Assembly: GCF_017745675.1 (NCBI RefSeq) | Contig: NZ_JAFLJM010000004.1 | Span: 62,001 to 126,000 of the forward strand | Origin: Alkalihalobacillus sp. BA299 | GTDB taxonomy: Bacteria; Bacillota; Bacilli; Bacillales; Bacillaceae_F | Direction: 5' to 3' | Length of the DNA stretch: 64,000 nucleotides | Part shown: positions 25,792 through 34,743 of the stretch, one piece after another | Layout: the number at the start of each line of letters is the position of its first letter | How positions within the stretch are numbered: the first letter of the stretch is position 1 | The notes under the pieces: generated by a model | Seen by the model: only the letters and a program-made list of their open reading frames with translations | What the model was told of the DNA's origin: nothing | Databases searched by the model: none | Program-made: the position numbers and the translations under genes

Positions 25792-27057
25792 TTAATTATT
25801 AACGCCACACCAATCTATTAAAGTGAGTGCAATGATTTCAGCAACCTCAAACATTCTATCGAGTTCAATGTACTCATTAGGAAAGTGAGCAATTTCTGTC
25901 GTACCCGGTCCAAATACAATAACTGGAATTCCACCTACCTTTTCTAGTAAGCCACCATCAGTCCCCCATGGTGACGCTTCTATTCTCGGCTTTATGTTTT
26001 TTACTTGTTGAAACTTTTTCTGCAATATCGCCATCAATGGATGCTCTTCATCGATGGTGCCAGGCACCCATCTCGCACCAAACCAGTCGAGACCTACAGG
26101 ATATTTCTTAAACCAAGGATCCTGTTCTTCTAAATCCTTTAAACATTGTTTTAGTTCCTCTTGAGCGTGCGACATTGCTTCATCAGGAGCTACACCAATT
26201 CTCCCCTCTATAATAACTTCGTCAGCTACAGAAGATGGCCAATCGCCACCTCTTATAACTCCTAGATTAATCGGGATAGGAATGGGCTTATTTTCATAAA
26301 GTGGATCTACTATTCTACTATTTCTAACTTTTTCAAGCGCTTGTATTGCACTTATCACAGGTAGGGCTTTTTCAATCGCACTAACTCCTTCATAGCGAGT
26401 CCCACCGTGAGCCGAACGACCTTTGATGGTCAGGCGAAACCACATCGAACCTTGTTGTTTCGGGAAAATTTTCATATTTGTTGGCTCAGGAATAATTGCA
26501 GCATCCGCTTTATAGCCACGAATAATGGTTTCTAGTGTTCCCGCACCACCACTTTCTTCTTCTATGACACTTTGAAAGATGATATCACCTTTTAATTCAA
26601 TTCCTAGCTCTTTCAATGCTTGGATGGCTAATAAAAGTGATACCGTTCCACCCTTCATATCTGTTGTTCCACGCCCATACATTTTGCCTTTAATAATTTT
26701 GCCACTGTATGGATCATCTGACCATTGAGTCACATCTCCTTCAGGTACAACATCAATATGGCCATTTAAAATAATCGATTTCCCTTTTCCTTTGCCCCGT
26801 TTGACAGCCACTACATTGGGACTCTTCAAAAACTGTTTTCTCGTTGAACAAAAATAAGGATGGTTAAATATATCTCCTTCTACTTCCCATTCATCGATCT
26901 CTAAATCTAGCTTTTTTAAATGATTAACCATGACTTGCTGTGCTTCATACTCATTTGCTTGCACACTCCGGTTACGGACAAGCTGTTGTAATAACTCAAT
27001 GCCTATCTCATTATTTTCCTGAATCCATGAATGAACCAATGATTGATAATTTTTCAT
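25792..27057 (-). CDS. yodQ: M20 family deacylase (YodQ-like, ArgE/DapE type)
   Basis: A 421-residue zinc-dependent amidohydrolase. Metal and catalytic residues are visible in LNGHIDVVPEGD (His, Asp), GTTDMKGG (Asp), EEESGGAG (catalytic Glu pair) and the C-terminal GPGTTEIAHFPNEYI (His). It is annotated as acetylornithine deacetylase or succinyl-diaminopimelate desuccinylase; in this operon an acylated beta-lysine derivative is the more likely substrate (inference). Ribosome site AGGAGGGG, 17 bp after the CoA-transferase pair. Confidence 0.9.
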   Translation of the reverse strand: MKNYQSLVHSWIQENNEIGIELLQQLVRNRSVQANEYEAQQVMVNHLKKLDLEIDEWEVEGDIFNHPYFCSTRKQFLKSPNVVAVKRGKGKGKSIILNGHIDVVPEGDVTQWSDDPYSGKIIKGKMYGRGTTDMKGGTVSLLLAIQALKELGIELKGDIIFQSVIEEESGGAGTLETIIRGYKADAAIIPEPTNMKIFPKQQGSMWFRLTIKGRSAHGGTRYEGVSAIEKALPVISAIQALEKVRNSRIVDPLYENKPIPIPINLGVIRGGDWPSSVADEVIIEGRIGVAPDEAMSHAQEELKQCLKDLEEQDPWFKKYPVGLDWFGARWVPGTIDEEHPLMAILQKKFQQVKNIKPRIEASPWGTDGGLLEKVGGIPVIVFGPGTTEIAHFPNEYIELDRMFEVAEIIALTLIDWCGVNN

Positions 27058-27074
27058 TTCATCCCCTCCTGACG

Positions 27075-27737
27075 CTATTGAAAGTTTTCGATATCAGGTG
27101 GTATAGTTAGCGCACATCCCGTGTTTCTAACTACTTCGTCAACTGAATAATTCACCATCGTTTCTCTTAAAACTAATTCCGTATCTTTTACTTCAATAAC
27201 AGCCATATCCGTTATAATTAAATCCACACATCGTTTCGCCGTTAATGGAAACTCACAATTCTTTACGATTTTCGGATTTCCTTTTTTGTCGGTATGACTC
27301 ATGATGACAACGAGCTTCTTTCCTTTTACAGCTAAATCCATTGCTCCACCCATACCTGGTACTCGTTTTCCTGGTACAATCCAATTGGCCAAATCACCTT
27401 TTTCGCTTACTTCTAGACCACCTAAAATCGTCATATCAAGTAATTGTTTACGGACAATTGCAAAAGCGATTGCACTATCGAAATAAACTCCACCTTTACG
27501 TAATGTAATCGGAAAGCCACCTGCATTACATAGGTTTTCATCCTCATGTCCTAAAACCGGCTTACGTCCAGCTCCTAATATTCCATTTTCAGCATGAAAC
27601 ATGACATGCCATTCCTCAGGTATATAATCAGCAACGAGGGTAGGAATACCAATTCCTAAGTTTACACACATTCCTGGAGTAATTTCTTTCGCCGCACGTT
27701 TTGCCATTCGATGACGATCTTCTACTCCCATGCCCAT
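27075..27737 (-). CDS. yodR: CoA-transferase beta subunit (YodR-like)
   Basis: A 220-residue subunit of a 3-oxoacid CoA-transferase. The catalytic glutamate is in MFHAENGILGAG. The front part GMCVNLGIGIPTLVADYIP and the end VRNTGCALTIPPDI are family-typical. It overlaps the alpha-subunit gene by 16 bp, a sign of translational coupling. It likely moves CoA onto the deaminated acid made from beta-lysine; the exact substrate is unknown. Confidence 0.93.
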   Translation of the reverse strand: MGMGVEDRHRMAKRAAKEITPGMCVNLGIGIPTLVADYIPEEWHVMFHAENGILGAGRKPVLGHEDENLCNAGGFPITLRKGGVYFDSAIAFAIVRKQLLDMTILGGLEVSEKGDLANWIVPGKRVPGMGGAMDLAVKGKKLVVIMSHTDKKGNPKIVKNCEFPLTAKRCVDLIITDMAVIEVKDTELVLRETMVNYSVDEVVRNTGCALTIPPDIENFQ

Positions 27738-28405
27738 TTCCAGTTCACCCCTTTACTTTCAATGACGACATCAACAAATACTCCAGGAGTTACAATCGAC
27801 TCTGGGTCAAGGGCACCTACTGGAACTATCTCTTCAACCTCAGCTATTGTTACATCTCCAGCCATCGCCATCAATGGGTTCATATTTCTGGCGGTTTTAT
27901 CATAAATTAGATTTCCGATATGATCTGCTTTCTTTGCATAAATGAACGATACTTCAGCCGTTAGAGGCCTTTCAAGATAATAGCACTTGTCATTGATTTG
28001 AACGCTATTTTCTTTTGGGTTATTCAATGACTGTAACCCACTTTCAACAAGGATGCCTCCAAGACCTACTCCACCTGCACGCACCCGTTCAGCAAATGTT
28101 CCCTGAGGCACAAATTCAATTTCCAGCTTTTTTTCATTCATCATATGCCCTGCTACTGGGTTAGAGCCGATATGGGTTGTTATCATTTTTTTCACTTTTT
28201 GACTGCATACTAATCTACCAATTCCAATGTCGGGAAAACCTGCATCATTGCTAATGACCGTTAACGACTCTACTTCGCTATTTAAAATTGTTTCAATAAT
28301 AGTAGGTGGACTTCCGACCCCACCAAATCCTCCGATCATGACTGTACTTGCACTTTTTACATAGTCGAAAATGCGTTCTTTAGATTGGACTTTGTGAAAT
28401 GACAT
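27722..28405 (-). CDS. yodS: CoA-transferase alpha subunit (YodS-like)
   Basis: A 227-residue partner of the beta subunit. The glycine-rich CoA-site loop is GGFGGVGSP near residue 23; VPQGTFAERVRAGGVGLGG and YDKTARNMNPLMAMAGD are typical of the alpha chain. The start follows AAGGAG, only 4 bp after the aminotransferase stop. It forms one enzyme with YodR. Confidence 0.93.
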   Translation of the reverse strand: MSFHKVQSKERIFDYVKSASTVMIGGFGGVGSPPTIIETILNSEVESLTVISNDAGFPDIGIGRLVCSQKVKKMITTHIGSNPVAGHMMNEKKLEIEFVPQGTFAERVRAGGVGLGGILVESGLQSLNNPKENSVQINDKCYYLERPLTAEVSFIYAKKADHIGNLIYDKTARNMNPLMAMAGDVTIAEVEEIVPVGALDPESIVTPGVFVDVVIESKGVNWKWAWE

Positions 28406-28409
28406 ACGC

Positions 28410-29759
28410 TTAACTCCTTTCCTTTAGAGCTAAACTTTGTTCGGTTAAGATTAGAGACTTTGCAAATCGTTCTACGAGTACGTCGATTTCTTGATTGGTT
28501 ATCGTTAATGGTGGTGCAATTAAAATCCCATTTTGGTCTAATCCGTTGGGACCTGAAGCTGCAGGATATAGCAACAATTGTGAACCTAAAGCATGATCAA
28601 TAACGATCTGGCTTACGTTCCAGTTACGTGAATATGGTTTTTTTGTTCGCGCATTCTCAACGAACTCAACTCCGATAAGTAACCCTTTTCCGCGAATGTC
28701 ACCAAGGAACGGAAATCGCTTTACTAAGGGAACTAACTTTTTGGTTAAGTACTCCCCTTTTACAGTTACAGCATCAACAATTTTATTTTTCAATAGATAT
28801 TGTATAACTGCCAAGGCTGTCGCACACGATTGAGGATTAGCACTAAAAGTATGTCCGCTCATAATCACTTTCGTTCCTTCTTCTATTGTTTGGATCACTT
28901 CATCTGAAACAAGAGTTGCTGCAATTGGTGCATATCCTCCACTTAATCCTTTTCCAATGGCCATAATATCTGGTGTGACTCCCCAATGTTCAATAGCGAA
29001 CATTTTTCCTGTTCTTCCCATTCCAGTCATTACTTCATCTGCAATAAACAATATTTCATGGCGACTACAGATTTTTTTTATTTTTTGATAATATCCATCA
29101 GGTGGTGTGATTGCTCCACCCGCCGCCCCGATAATCGGCTCTGCTACAAAAGCAGCAATATATTTTGCACCTATTCTTTCAATGATATCTTCTAACTCTT
29201 CTGCACATTGTATATGACATTTTGGGAAGCTAGAGTGGAATGGACAGCGATAACAGTAAGGAGGAGATAATAATGGATAGTTTTCAAGAAGTGGTTCAAA
29301 TCGTTCTCTACGAGTAATAAAACCGGATAATGATAAAGCACCGACTGTAATTCCATGATAGCTTAACCTTCTAGAAAGAAATAATTGCTTTTCGGGACGC
29401 TTTTTTTCTTGCCAATGTTGAAGTGCCACTTTCATCGCTGTTTCAACTGCTTCTGTCCCACTATTGACAAAAAAAGACCAATTTAACGTACCAGGTGATA
29501 ATCCACTTAACTTTTTCGCCAATTCTTCCGCTGGTTGGTTCGTAAATTGTGATCGGTAAACAAAAGATACTTTCTTACTTTGTTCGTGCATGGCCTCAAT
29601 AATTTCATCAACACCATGGCCAATGTTTGCGGTTACCGCTCCCGAAGAACCATCTAAATATGAATGACCTTCGCTATCATATAAAAAAACCCCCTTACCG
29701 TAATCAATAATGGGATAATTTCTAGTAAGAAACGGTTTAACCAAATGTCGTCTCCCCAT
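28410..29759 (-). CDS. yodT: Class III aminotransferase (YodT-like)
   Basis: A 449-residue PLP enzyme of the ornithine/beta-alanine transaminase class. The PLP lysine is in IMAIGKGLSGGYAP and the Asp that holds the ring nitrogen in IADEVMTGMGRTG. A Cys-rich insert (YCYRCPFHSSFPKCHIQC) is notable. It is the first gene of the operon aminotransferase-CoA transferase-deacylase-ablB. With KamA this suggests lysine to beta-lysine, then amino-group removal and CoA activation. In B. subtilis the operon is expressed in the mother cell; the promoter here was not identified and no -24/-12 motif was seen. Confidence 0.9.
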   Translation of the reverse strand: MGRRHLVKPFLTRNYPIIDYGKGVFLYDSEGHSYLDGSSGAVTANIGHGVDEIIEAMHEQSKKVSFVYRSQFTNQPAEELAKKLSGLSPGTLNWSFFVNSGTEAVETAMKVALQHWQEKKRPEKQLFLSRRLSYHGITVGALSLSGFITRRERFEPLLENYPLLSPPYCYRCPFHSSFPKCHIQCAEELEDIIERIGAKYIAAFVAEPIIGAAGGAITPPDGYYQKIKKICSRHEILFIADEVMTGMGRTGKMFAIEHWGVTPDIMAIGKGLSGGYAPIAATLVSDEVIQTIEEGTKVIMSGHTFSANPQSCATALAVIQYLLKNKIVDAVTVKGEYLTKKLVPLVKRFPFLGDIRGKGLLIGVEFVENARTKKPYSRNWNVSQIVIDHALGSQLLLYPAASGPNGLDQNGILIAPPLTITNQEIDVLVERFAKSLILTEQSLALKERS

Positions 29760-29920
29760 CGCTTTCCTCCTATAACAATATAATCAAAAAGGAGTACAAA
29801 ATGACCGGCAACTACTTTTTTTTTAAGTGGTTTGTAAATTCTTTAATAAAATCGAATGGAAATCGTATTTTTTCATATTACTTCAGTTTATTCACTAATC
29901 AACCTGTCAATGCCATGAAA

Positions 29921-30001
29921 AAGAGCTGACTCCTAAGTGTCACTCGCTCCTCATGTCATTTCTTTGTTGAGGTGCTTCACACTAATCTAAAGTCAGCTCT
30001 T
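29921..30001 (-). terminator. Long hairpin, GCTGACT family
   Basis: Arms AAGAGCTGACT and AGTCAGCTCTT enclose about 59 nt. It sits just past the stop of the small Cys protein gene (30008) and is its likely terminator. The rest of 29760-29920 shows nothing recognisable. Confidence 0.7.
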
Positions 30002-30007
30002 ATACTA

Positions 30008-30214
30008 TCACTTATACGCTTTACCTTTTGTAAGAATACAAGGTACCCCTTTTCCGATCGCCCCTGGCTGTGACATCTTTTCCATATACTGAATGCCACG
30101 GCTGCACTTTGATTTACAAGCGATGCAAACATCAGAGGTCACAACTTTCATATTAAACTCATGTTTATTCACTTGTGGTGAAATCAGTTTCTTTTTAGAT
30201 GATTTCTTTGCCAT
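30008..30214 (-). CDS. Small Cys-containing basic protein (68 aa)
   Basis: It starts MAKKSSKKKLISPQVNKHEF and has CIACKSKC (30-37) and a lone Cys in GVPCILT, which looks like a four-Cys metal site. The N-terminus is basic. Conserved in bacilli in my recollection, but without known function. Ribosome site AAGGGGAAATGG. Confidence 0.6.
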   Translation of the reverse strand: MAKKSSKKKLISPQVNKHEFNMKVVTSDVCIACKSKCSRGIQYMEKMSQPGAIGKGVPCILTKGKAYK

Positions 30215-30353
30215 TAACCATTTCCCCTTGAATAAAAAGTATAATAAATGATATGTCGTAAAAAGGAAATTGGTTCATCGCCTATAAAGGAATAAAAAAA
30301 CTGATTATAAATATGATTTTACAATTCTCAATTAAATACAATAGTAAAAGAAG

Positions 30354-30380
30354 AGGCGAAAATCGATATGATTTTCACCT
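30354..30380 (-). terminator. Terminator of cheV
   Basis: Minus-strand stem AGGTGAAAATC/GATTTTCGCCT with one G-U pair and a 5-nt loop, followed by CTTCTTTTAC. The rest of 30215-30456 is empty. Confidence 0.75.
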
Positions 30381-30456
30381 TCGTTAGTAGATAAGTAGTA
30401 GTAGTTTTTTCTCTCTCAGTTTCAACCGTAAAAACTTAGCAGAAGCATCATTCTTT

Positions 30457-31362
30457 TTATAAAATTAATTGATCGATTTCTTGGACAAGCTTAACAATTT
30501 CCGGCTTACTTACTTGAGCATTTGCCCCAACCTTTTCCCCTTTATGGAATAAGTCATCTGTAATAAGAGAAGAAAAAATGACAACAGGAAGATCGTTCAA
30601 TCTCGAATGGTTTTTAACTTTCAATGTAAGGTGATGCCCGTCCATCTGTGGCATTTCTAAATCCGTTATTAATAAATGGACTTCTTCTAACGGATTTTTA
30701 GCTGAATCATCGGCTAAATCTTCAAGATATTTCCAAGCAGTTTGTCCATTTTCAAAAAATATAATATTTTCATAGCCTGCTTCTGCTAAAGTGTCACTTA
30801 ATAATTTTCTTAGAATAGCAGAATCTTCAGCTGCTACTATTTTTTTCGTTGACCGTTGTCTTGGTCCGAGTACTTTTAAACTTTCTACATTGACTCCTGA
30901 CTCAGGACTAATGTCGACAACAATTTTTTCAAAGTCTAATAATAACGCCATTCCTTCATCCATTTTTACAATCCCAATTGTTTGTGCTTGCTCCCCTTGA
31001 GATAGCTGACTTGGCTTTTCAATTTGTTGCCAAGAAATTCGGTGTATTCTCGTTACACTATGGACGTGAAAAGCTACTTTTACTTGATTTAACTCAGAAA
31101 TAATAAACTTATCTTGCTCTGGTCTTTCTGATGGTGGAAAATTTAAAACTTTTGATAAATCGACTACTGGAATAACCTCTTGACGCAAACGAATAACTCC
31201 TTCAACATACGGATGTCCATTCGGCGTTTCTGTAATTGGTAGTGGGTTAATAATTTCGCGTACTTTTAATACATTAATACCGAATAAACCTGTTCCTACA
31301 TTAAACATTACAATTTCTAACTCATTCGTTCCTGTTTCAAGCAGTATTTTGTCATTGTTCAT
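30457..31362 (-). CDS. cheV: Chemotaxis protein CheV
   Basis: A 301-residue coupling/adaptation protein: a CheW-like domain at about 12-155 (VEGVIRLRQEVIPVVDLSKVL) and a C-terminal receiver domain at about 170-300 with the phosphorylated Asp in LLITDLEMPQMDG and the conserved Lys in QVSKPEI. CheV links chemoreceptors to CheA and is itself phosphorylated. Its presence implies a motile organism; no other chemotaxis genes are in the window. Confidence 0.95.
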   Translation of the reverse strand: MNNDKILLETGTNELEIVMFNVGTGLFGINVLKVREIINPLPITETPNGHPYVEGVIRLRQEVIPVVDLSKVLNFPPSERPEQDKFIISELNQVKVAFHVHSVTRIHRISWQQIEKPSQLSQGEQAQTIGIVKMDEGMALLLDFEKIVVDISPESGVNVESLKVLGPRQRSTKKIVAAEDSAILRKLLSDTLAEAGYENIIFFENGQTAWKYLEDLADDSAKNPLEEVHLLITDLEMPQMDGHHLTLKVKNHSRLNDLPVVIFSSLITDDLFHKGEKVGANAQVSKPEIVKLVQEIDQLIL

Positions 31363-31440
31363 GGAAAGCCCCCATTTTCGTTGCTACATTGTATAACCAT
31401 ATGATAAGTGAAATTTTAGACTAGTACAACAAAAATAATG

Positions 31441-32259
31441 CTATTGAGAAGCTTTATAATTGATAGTTTGCTTATCTTTTATCGAAATCCAAGCTCGCCC
31501 ATCTTCCCATGATAACTTCAATGGAAGATTAAAAGCAGACTCTAAATTTTTCGCTGTGATGACATTCTCCTTTTTGCCTTTTGCTACTACTTTCCCCTCT
31601 TTTAATATAAGTGCATCCGTTATGCCTCGAACCATTTCTTCAATATGATGCGTAACATAAATGATAGTAGGCCCATTTTCTAGATGAGTTAACTCTTCAA
31701 TCGTTTCTAATAAACTTTCTCTTGAAAATACGTCTAAACCATTACAAGGCTCATCTAAAATGAGCAATTCAGGATTGCCCATCCAAGCACGAGCTAGAAA
31801 TGTTTTTCGTTTTTCACCTTGAGATAAAATACCAATCGGCTCATTAATTAAATGGGCAATGTTAAATCGTTCAACGGTTCCTTCTGCACGGCTAATATCT
31901 TCAGTCGTGACATCTTCATACAATCCGATTGAGGCCAATTTCCCACTTAAGATCACTTCAAGAACTGTATCGCTTGTACGTGCTTGAAATCGATCATCTA
32001 ATGCTGTACTCACCCAGCCAATTTTCGTGCGAACATTTTGTATATTACAACTCCCATATGTATTACCGAGAACTGACACCCCTCCTTTAGATGGCCATTC
32101 ATATCCCGTAATAATTTTCAATAGTGACGTTTTTCCAGAACCATTTAAGCCAAGTAGCGCCCAATGTTCACCTTTTTTTACTTTCCAGTTAATATTACTT
32201 ACGATGGTTTTCTCCCACTTTTTCATTAAGATTCCATCTAAATTCACAACATCATTCAT
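31441..32259 (-). CDS. ylmA: ABC transporter ATP-binding protein (YlmA-like)
   Basis: A 272-residue ATPase: Walker A GLNGSGKTS, signature LSQGEKRK, Walker B LLILDEPCNGLD, switch His in VTHHIEEM. It matches the YlmA group of stand-alone ABC ATPases (INWKVKKGEHWALLGLNGSG is typical). No permease gene is beside it, so its partner and substrate are unknown. ATG 32259 follows GGAGGG; the longer frame to 32301 crosses the terminator region of the next gene. Confidence 0.9.
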   Translation of the reverse strand: MNDVVNLDGILMKKWEKTIVSNINWKVKKGEHWALLGLNGSGKTSLLKIITGYEWPSKGGVSVLGNTYGSCNIQNVRTKIGWVSTALDDRFQARTSDTVLEVILSGKLASIGLYEDVTTEDISRAEGTVERFNIAHLINEPIGILSQGEKRKTFLARAWMGNPELLILDEPCNGLDVFSRESLLETIEELTHLENGPTIIYVTHHIEEMVRGITDALILKEGKVVAKGKKENVITAKNLESAFNLPLKLSWEDGRAWISIKDKQTINYKASQ

Positions 32260-32287
32260 CAATATCCCTCCAAACATATTAAGAAAA

Positions 32288-32317
32288 ACGCTAGGATTCA
32301 TTTAATAATCCTAGCGT
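32288..32317 (-). terminator. Terminator of the HesB-like selenoprotein gene
   Basis: Perfect 11-bp stem ACGCTAGGATT/AATCCTAGCGT, 8-nt loop, then TTTTTC on the minus strand. It lies 40 bp after the stop codon at 32357, which supports the full-length gene through its TGA. Confidence 0.9.
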
Positions 32318-32356
32318 CATCCACATCATGTTTTCATTGTACTTCAAGAAAATTCA

Positions 32357-32641
32357 TTAACAGCAATCATTATTTCCAACGATCGTTAATGCTTCTTTTC
32401 CAAATTCGTTCTTCACACAATCTAACGTTATGTTTTCTACATAAGGTATAACGTGATCCTCAATAGCCACGGTTAATCCATTAATGGTTTCAATTTTATC
32501 GCTCTCATCTGGCTCATCCAGAGCCAGTCCTAATTTAGGACCACCTCAACCCATACCTGCAAAAACGACACGAATTGTAGAAGAGTTATTGTTTTCCATT
32601 GCAGCTAAAATAAGAGATTTTGCTTTATCTGTTATGAACAT
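32357..32641 (-). CDS. HesB-like selenoprotein (in-frame TGA read as Sec)
   Basis: A 94-codon frame beginning MFITDKAKSLILAAMENN, interrupted only by TGA at codon 32 (32546-32548), in the context FAGMG-U-GGPKLGLALDE, and ending NNDCC. HesB-like selenoproteins with Sec at this place are a known bacterial family. The domain is the HesB/IscA fold, with two terminal Cys that might pair with Sec in a redox centre (inference). Supporting signs: GAGGTG before the ATG, coding sequence on both sides of the TGA, a SECIS-like hairpin 18 nt after it, its own terminator, and selA/selB in the same window. Ordinary gene callers would miss it. Confidence 0.9.
32509..32527 (-). promoter_or_regulatory. SECIS-like hairpin in the HesB-like gene
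   Basis: On the minus strand CTGGCTC-TGGAT-GAGCCAG forms a perfect 7-bp stem with a 5-nt loop that has G at loop positions 2 and 3. It starts 18 nt after the TGA, so 25 nt lie between TGA and loop, within the range reported for bacterial SECIS elements. A second short palindrome, GTCCTAA/TTAGGAC, lies between. Confidence 0.82.
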
Positions 32642-32717
32642 GTTTTTCACCTCACTTATTTTCTTACAGAAATACACACTTATTTAAAGTATATAAATAA
32701 TCCGTACTATTGCAAGC

Positions 32718-33647
32718 TTAAGATATTCGGTTAATATAATTCTCAAAATTTCCATACGTAAATTGCTTCACATCTTCCTCAGAAAAATGCTTCAATAGCT
32801 CTTCAATAAAATAGGGATATTTACTCGCATTTTCGAGTCCTTTAACGAAGACCGAAATCCCATCAAAATCTGAACCGAAGCAGATGTGATCTTTTACACC
32901 GAGAGAACATAAGTGGTCAATATGACGAATACAATCTGAAATAGTTGCCTGTTCAGTTCCTGTTAAAAATAAAGGATGCCAAACAAGTCCCACCCATCCA
33001 CCTTTTTTCACTAGTGCGACGATTTGTTCATCAGTTAAGTTTCTATGGTGGTCACACAATGCCCGTGCATTACAATGCGTTGCAACAGGAAGGTCTGCTA
33101 ATTCCATTACATCCCAAAATCCTTTCTCACTTAGATGAGCAACATCAGTCCAAACGCGATACTCATTATTCAGTTGAACAAATTGTTTCCCCAATAACGT
33201 CAGACCTGCGCCTCTAGGTTCTCCTACACCATCAGCACATAAATTGGCTTGATTCCAAGTAAGCCCAATCGATTTTACACCCAGTTGATAGAAAATATTC
33301 AGTTTCGTCAAATTATCACCGATGCAATCTACCCCTTCCAGTGTAAGAATTGCCCCTATCTCATGATCCTGTAAATCAGTAATATCATTCCATTCTTTAA
33401 TATGTTTTATATGATCATGTTTACTGATAACTTCTGTTTGAAACAATTCAACTTGTCTTAAAATCGATTGATACTTTTCTTCAATTGTTAAGTCTGGTTC
33501 AGCAAATAATGCAAAGCATTGAACTTTTACTTTTCCAAGCCTTAATCGCTCATAGTTTACGTCAAGCTCATTTGAGTTCGTGAAGTCACGTTGTGGGTTT
33601 TCCCAAATTTTTAATAATGCATCACAATGGGCATCAAAAACGTTCAT
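32718..33647 (-). CDS. Membrane dipeptidase family (M19) enzyme
   Basis: A 309-residue zinc dipeptidase homologue. Metal ligands are H7 and D9 (FDAHCDALL), Glu in LTLEGVDCIG, His in VATHCNARAL, and the C-terminal GSDFDGISVF. The family cleaves dipeptides, including those with D-amino acids; the substrate is unknown. No signal peptide, so cytosolic. The start follows AAAAGGAGG. It stands between the two HesB-type Sec genes without obvious link. Confidence 0.92.
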   Translation of the reverse strand: MNVFDAHCDALLKIWENPQRDFTNSNELDVNYERLRLGKVKVQCFALFAEPDLTIEEKYQSILRQVELFQTEVISKHDHIKHIKEWNDITDLQDHEIGAILTLEGVDCIGDNLTKLNIFYQLGVKSIGLTWNQANLCADGVGEPRGAGLTLLGKQFVQLNNEYRVWTDVAHLSEKGFWDVMELADLPVATHCNARALCDHHRNLTDEQIVALVKKGGWVGLVWHPLFLTGTEQATISDCIRHIDHLCSLGVKDHICFGSDFDGISVFVKGLENASKYPYFIEELLKHFSEEDVKQFTYGNFENYINRIS

Positions 33648-33760
33648 AAAAACCTCCTTTTTTTCATTAGGTATTTGTCCTTTAGGCGAATATCACTAAC
33701 AAATACAACCCTTCATTCATATAGTAAAAACAGATAAGAGTATTAAATGGAGTGATCTGT

Positions 33761-34204
33761 ATGAATGATAAGAAAAAAGAACCTCAATTCCCTGATGTCC
33801 TAAAAAAATCATATAATGATTTTTTAAAGTCAATTGACTCGTTCTTTTATGATGCGTTCCAAAATCTTCATAACAATGGCATGTTCCATCCACAGATTCC
33901 AGTCCAAACATACGAAACAGATTCTGCCTTTATTATCGAGGCTCAATTACCGGGTGTAAAAAAAGAGCAAATTATCTTAGATGTTTATCAAAGTCATGTC
34001 AAAATCGGTGTAAAACAAGAGGAATTCATTGAAGAACAAAATGATGTAGAACATTACGTTTCACAGCAATATTCTACTCAAGTAAAAGAGCGCGTCATTT
34101 CATTACCATTTCCAGTTACACAAAAAGATGTAAAAGCTAGGTACCAAAACGGACTTTTGACGATCAAAGTACCTAACCGCCGTCATGTCATTGATATTGA
34201 ATAA
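33761..34204 (+). CDS. Small heat-shock (Hsp20)-type protein, possibly spore coat
   Basis: A 147-residue alpha-crystallin domain protein: PVQTYETDSAFIIEAQLPGV near 45, and the C-terminal strand with ARYQNGLLTIKVPNRR. In bacilli such proteins include CotM/CotP-like spore coat parts as well as chaperones; being next to a YppG-like gene favours a spore role (inference). ATG 33761 is chosen since GGAGTG, which includes the GTG at 33752, is its ribosome site. Confidence 0.85.
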   Translation: MNDKKKEPQFPDVLKKSYNDFLKSIDSFFYDAFQNLHNNGMFHPQIPVQTYETDSAFIIEAQLPGVKKEQIILDVYQSHVKIGVKQEEFIEEQNDVEHYVSQQYSTQVKERVISLPFPVTQKDVKARYQNGLLTIKVPNRRHVIDIE

Positions 34205-34228
34205 ACGTTTACTAGTGGAGGGGTTAAA

Positions 34229-34609
34229 TTGAACTTCTATAATGAAACACCTTATATGATGCAAGGCTATCCTTACTATCAGCAGCAACCGAACTTTTAT
34301 CCTAATCAATTTCAAAGCAACTACAAGCCACATGAGATGCATTCTTATCCTAATCCGAATTATAACTTTCCTTATCAACAAAATTGGCAGGCCAACTATC
34401 CACTAAGCAACCGCCCTAACTATTTTGGAGTTCAAAATCCTTATGCTCAGCAAGGTCCTGCTTTTCTTAACGCATTTAAAGGACCTAATGGGAATTTTGA
34501 TATTGCAAAAACGTTTCAAACCGTCGATCAAGTTGTAAAAACAGTAAACCAAATTTCGCCAATTGTTAAATCTGTTAGCTCAATGTTTACGACAGCAACC
34601 AAAATATAA
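34229..34609 (+). CDS. yppG: YppG-like spore coat-type protein
   Basis: A 126-residue protein whose first 85 residues are rich in Tyr, Pro, Gln and Asn (YPYYQQQPNFYPNQFQ), followed by an amphipathic C-terminal segment with FDIAKTFQTVDQVVKTVNQI. This is the pattern of YppG. TTG is the start, behind GGAGGGG. It follows the Hsp20 gene by 24 bp and probably shares its transcript. Confidence 0.8.
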   Translation: MNFYNETPYMMQGYPYYQQQPNFYPNQFQSNYKPHEMHSYPNPNYNFPYQQNWQANYPLSNRPNYFGVQNPYAQQGPAFLNAFKGPNGNFDIAKTFQTVDQVVKTVNQISPIVKSVSSMFTTATKI

Positions 34610-34616
34610 TTTAAAA

Positions 34617-34737
34617 GAGGCTAACTCAATCAAGTCAGCACCCTATTTTTTATCAAACGATAATCAAGGATACTTCCTTTTTGGTATCATCAATATTGTC
34701 TGTTTACGTGTGCTGAAGATTTTCATGAGTTAGCTTC
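34617..34737. repeat. Long inverted repeat between yppG-like and Sec genes
   Basis: Arms GAGGCTAACTCA and TGAGTTAGCTTC enclose about 97 nt, with inner arms AGTCAGCAC and GTGCTGA. It lies between convergent genes and probably ends both transcripts. It is a variant of the GGCTGACTC terminators seen elsewhere in the window. Confidence 0.7.
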
Positions 34738-34743
34738 AATATT

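Noticed and set aside
29760..29830. Sigma-54 promoter for the yodT operon
   Set aside because: TTGCCGGTCATTTTGTAC on the minus strand lacks the GG-N10-GC spacing.
32357..32641. HesB-like gene as a simple pseudogene
   Set aside because: Only one stop, exactly at the Sec place of a known family, with RBS, terminator and hairpin intact, and selA/selB present.
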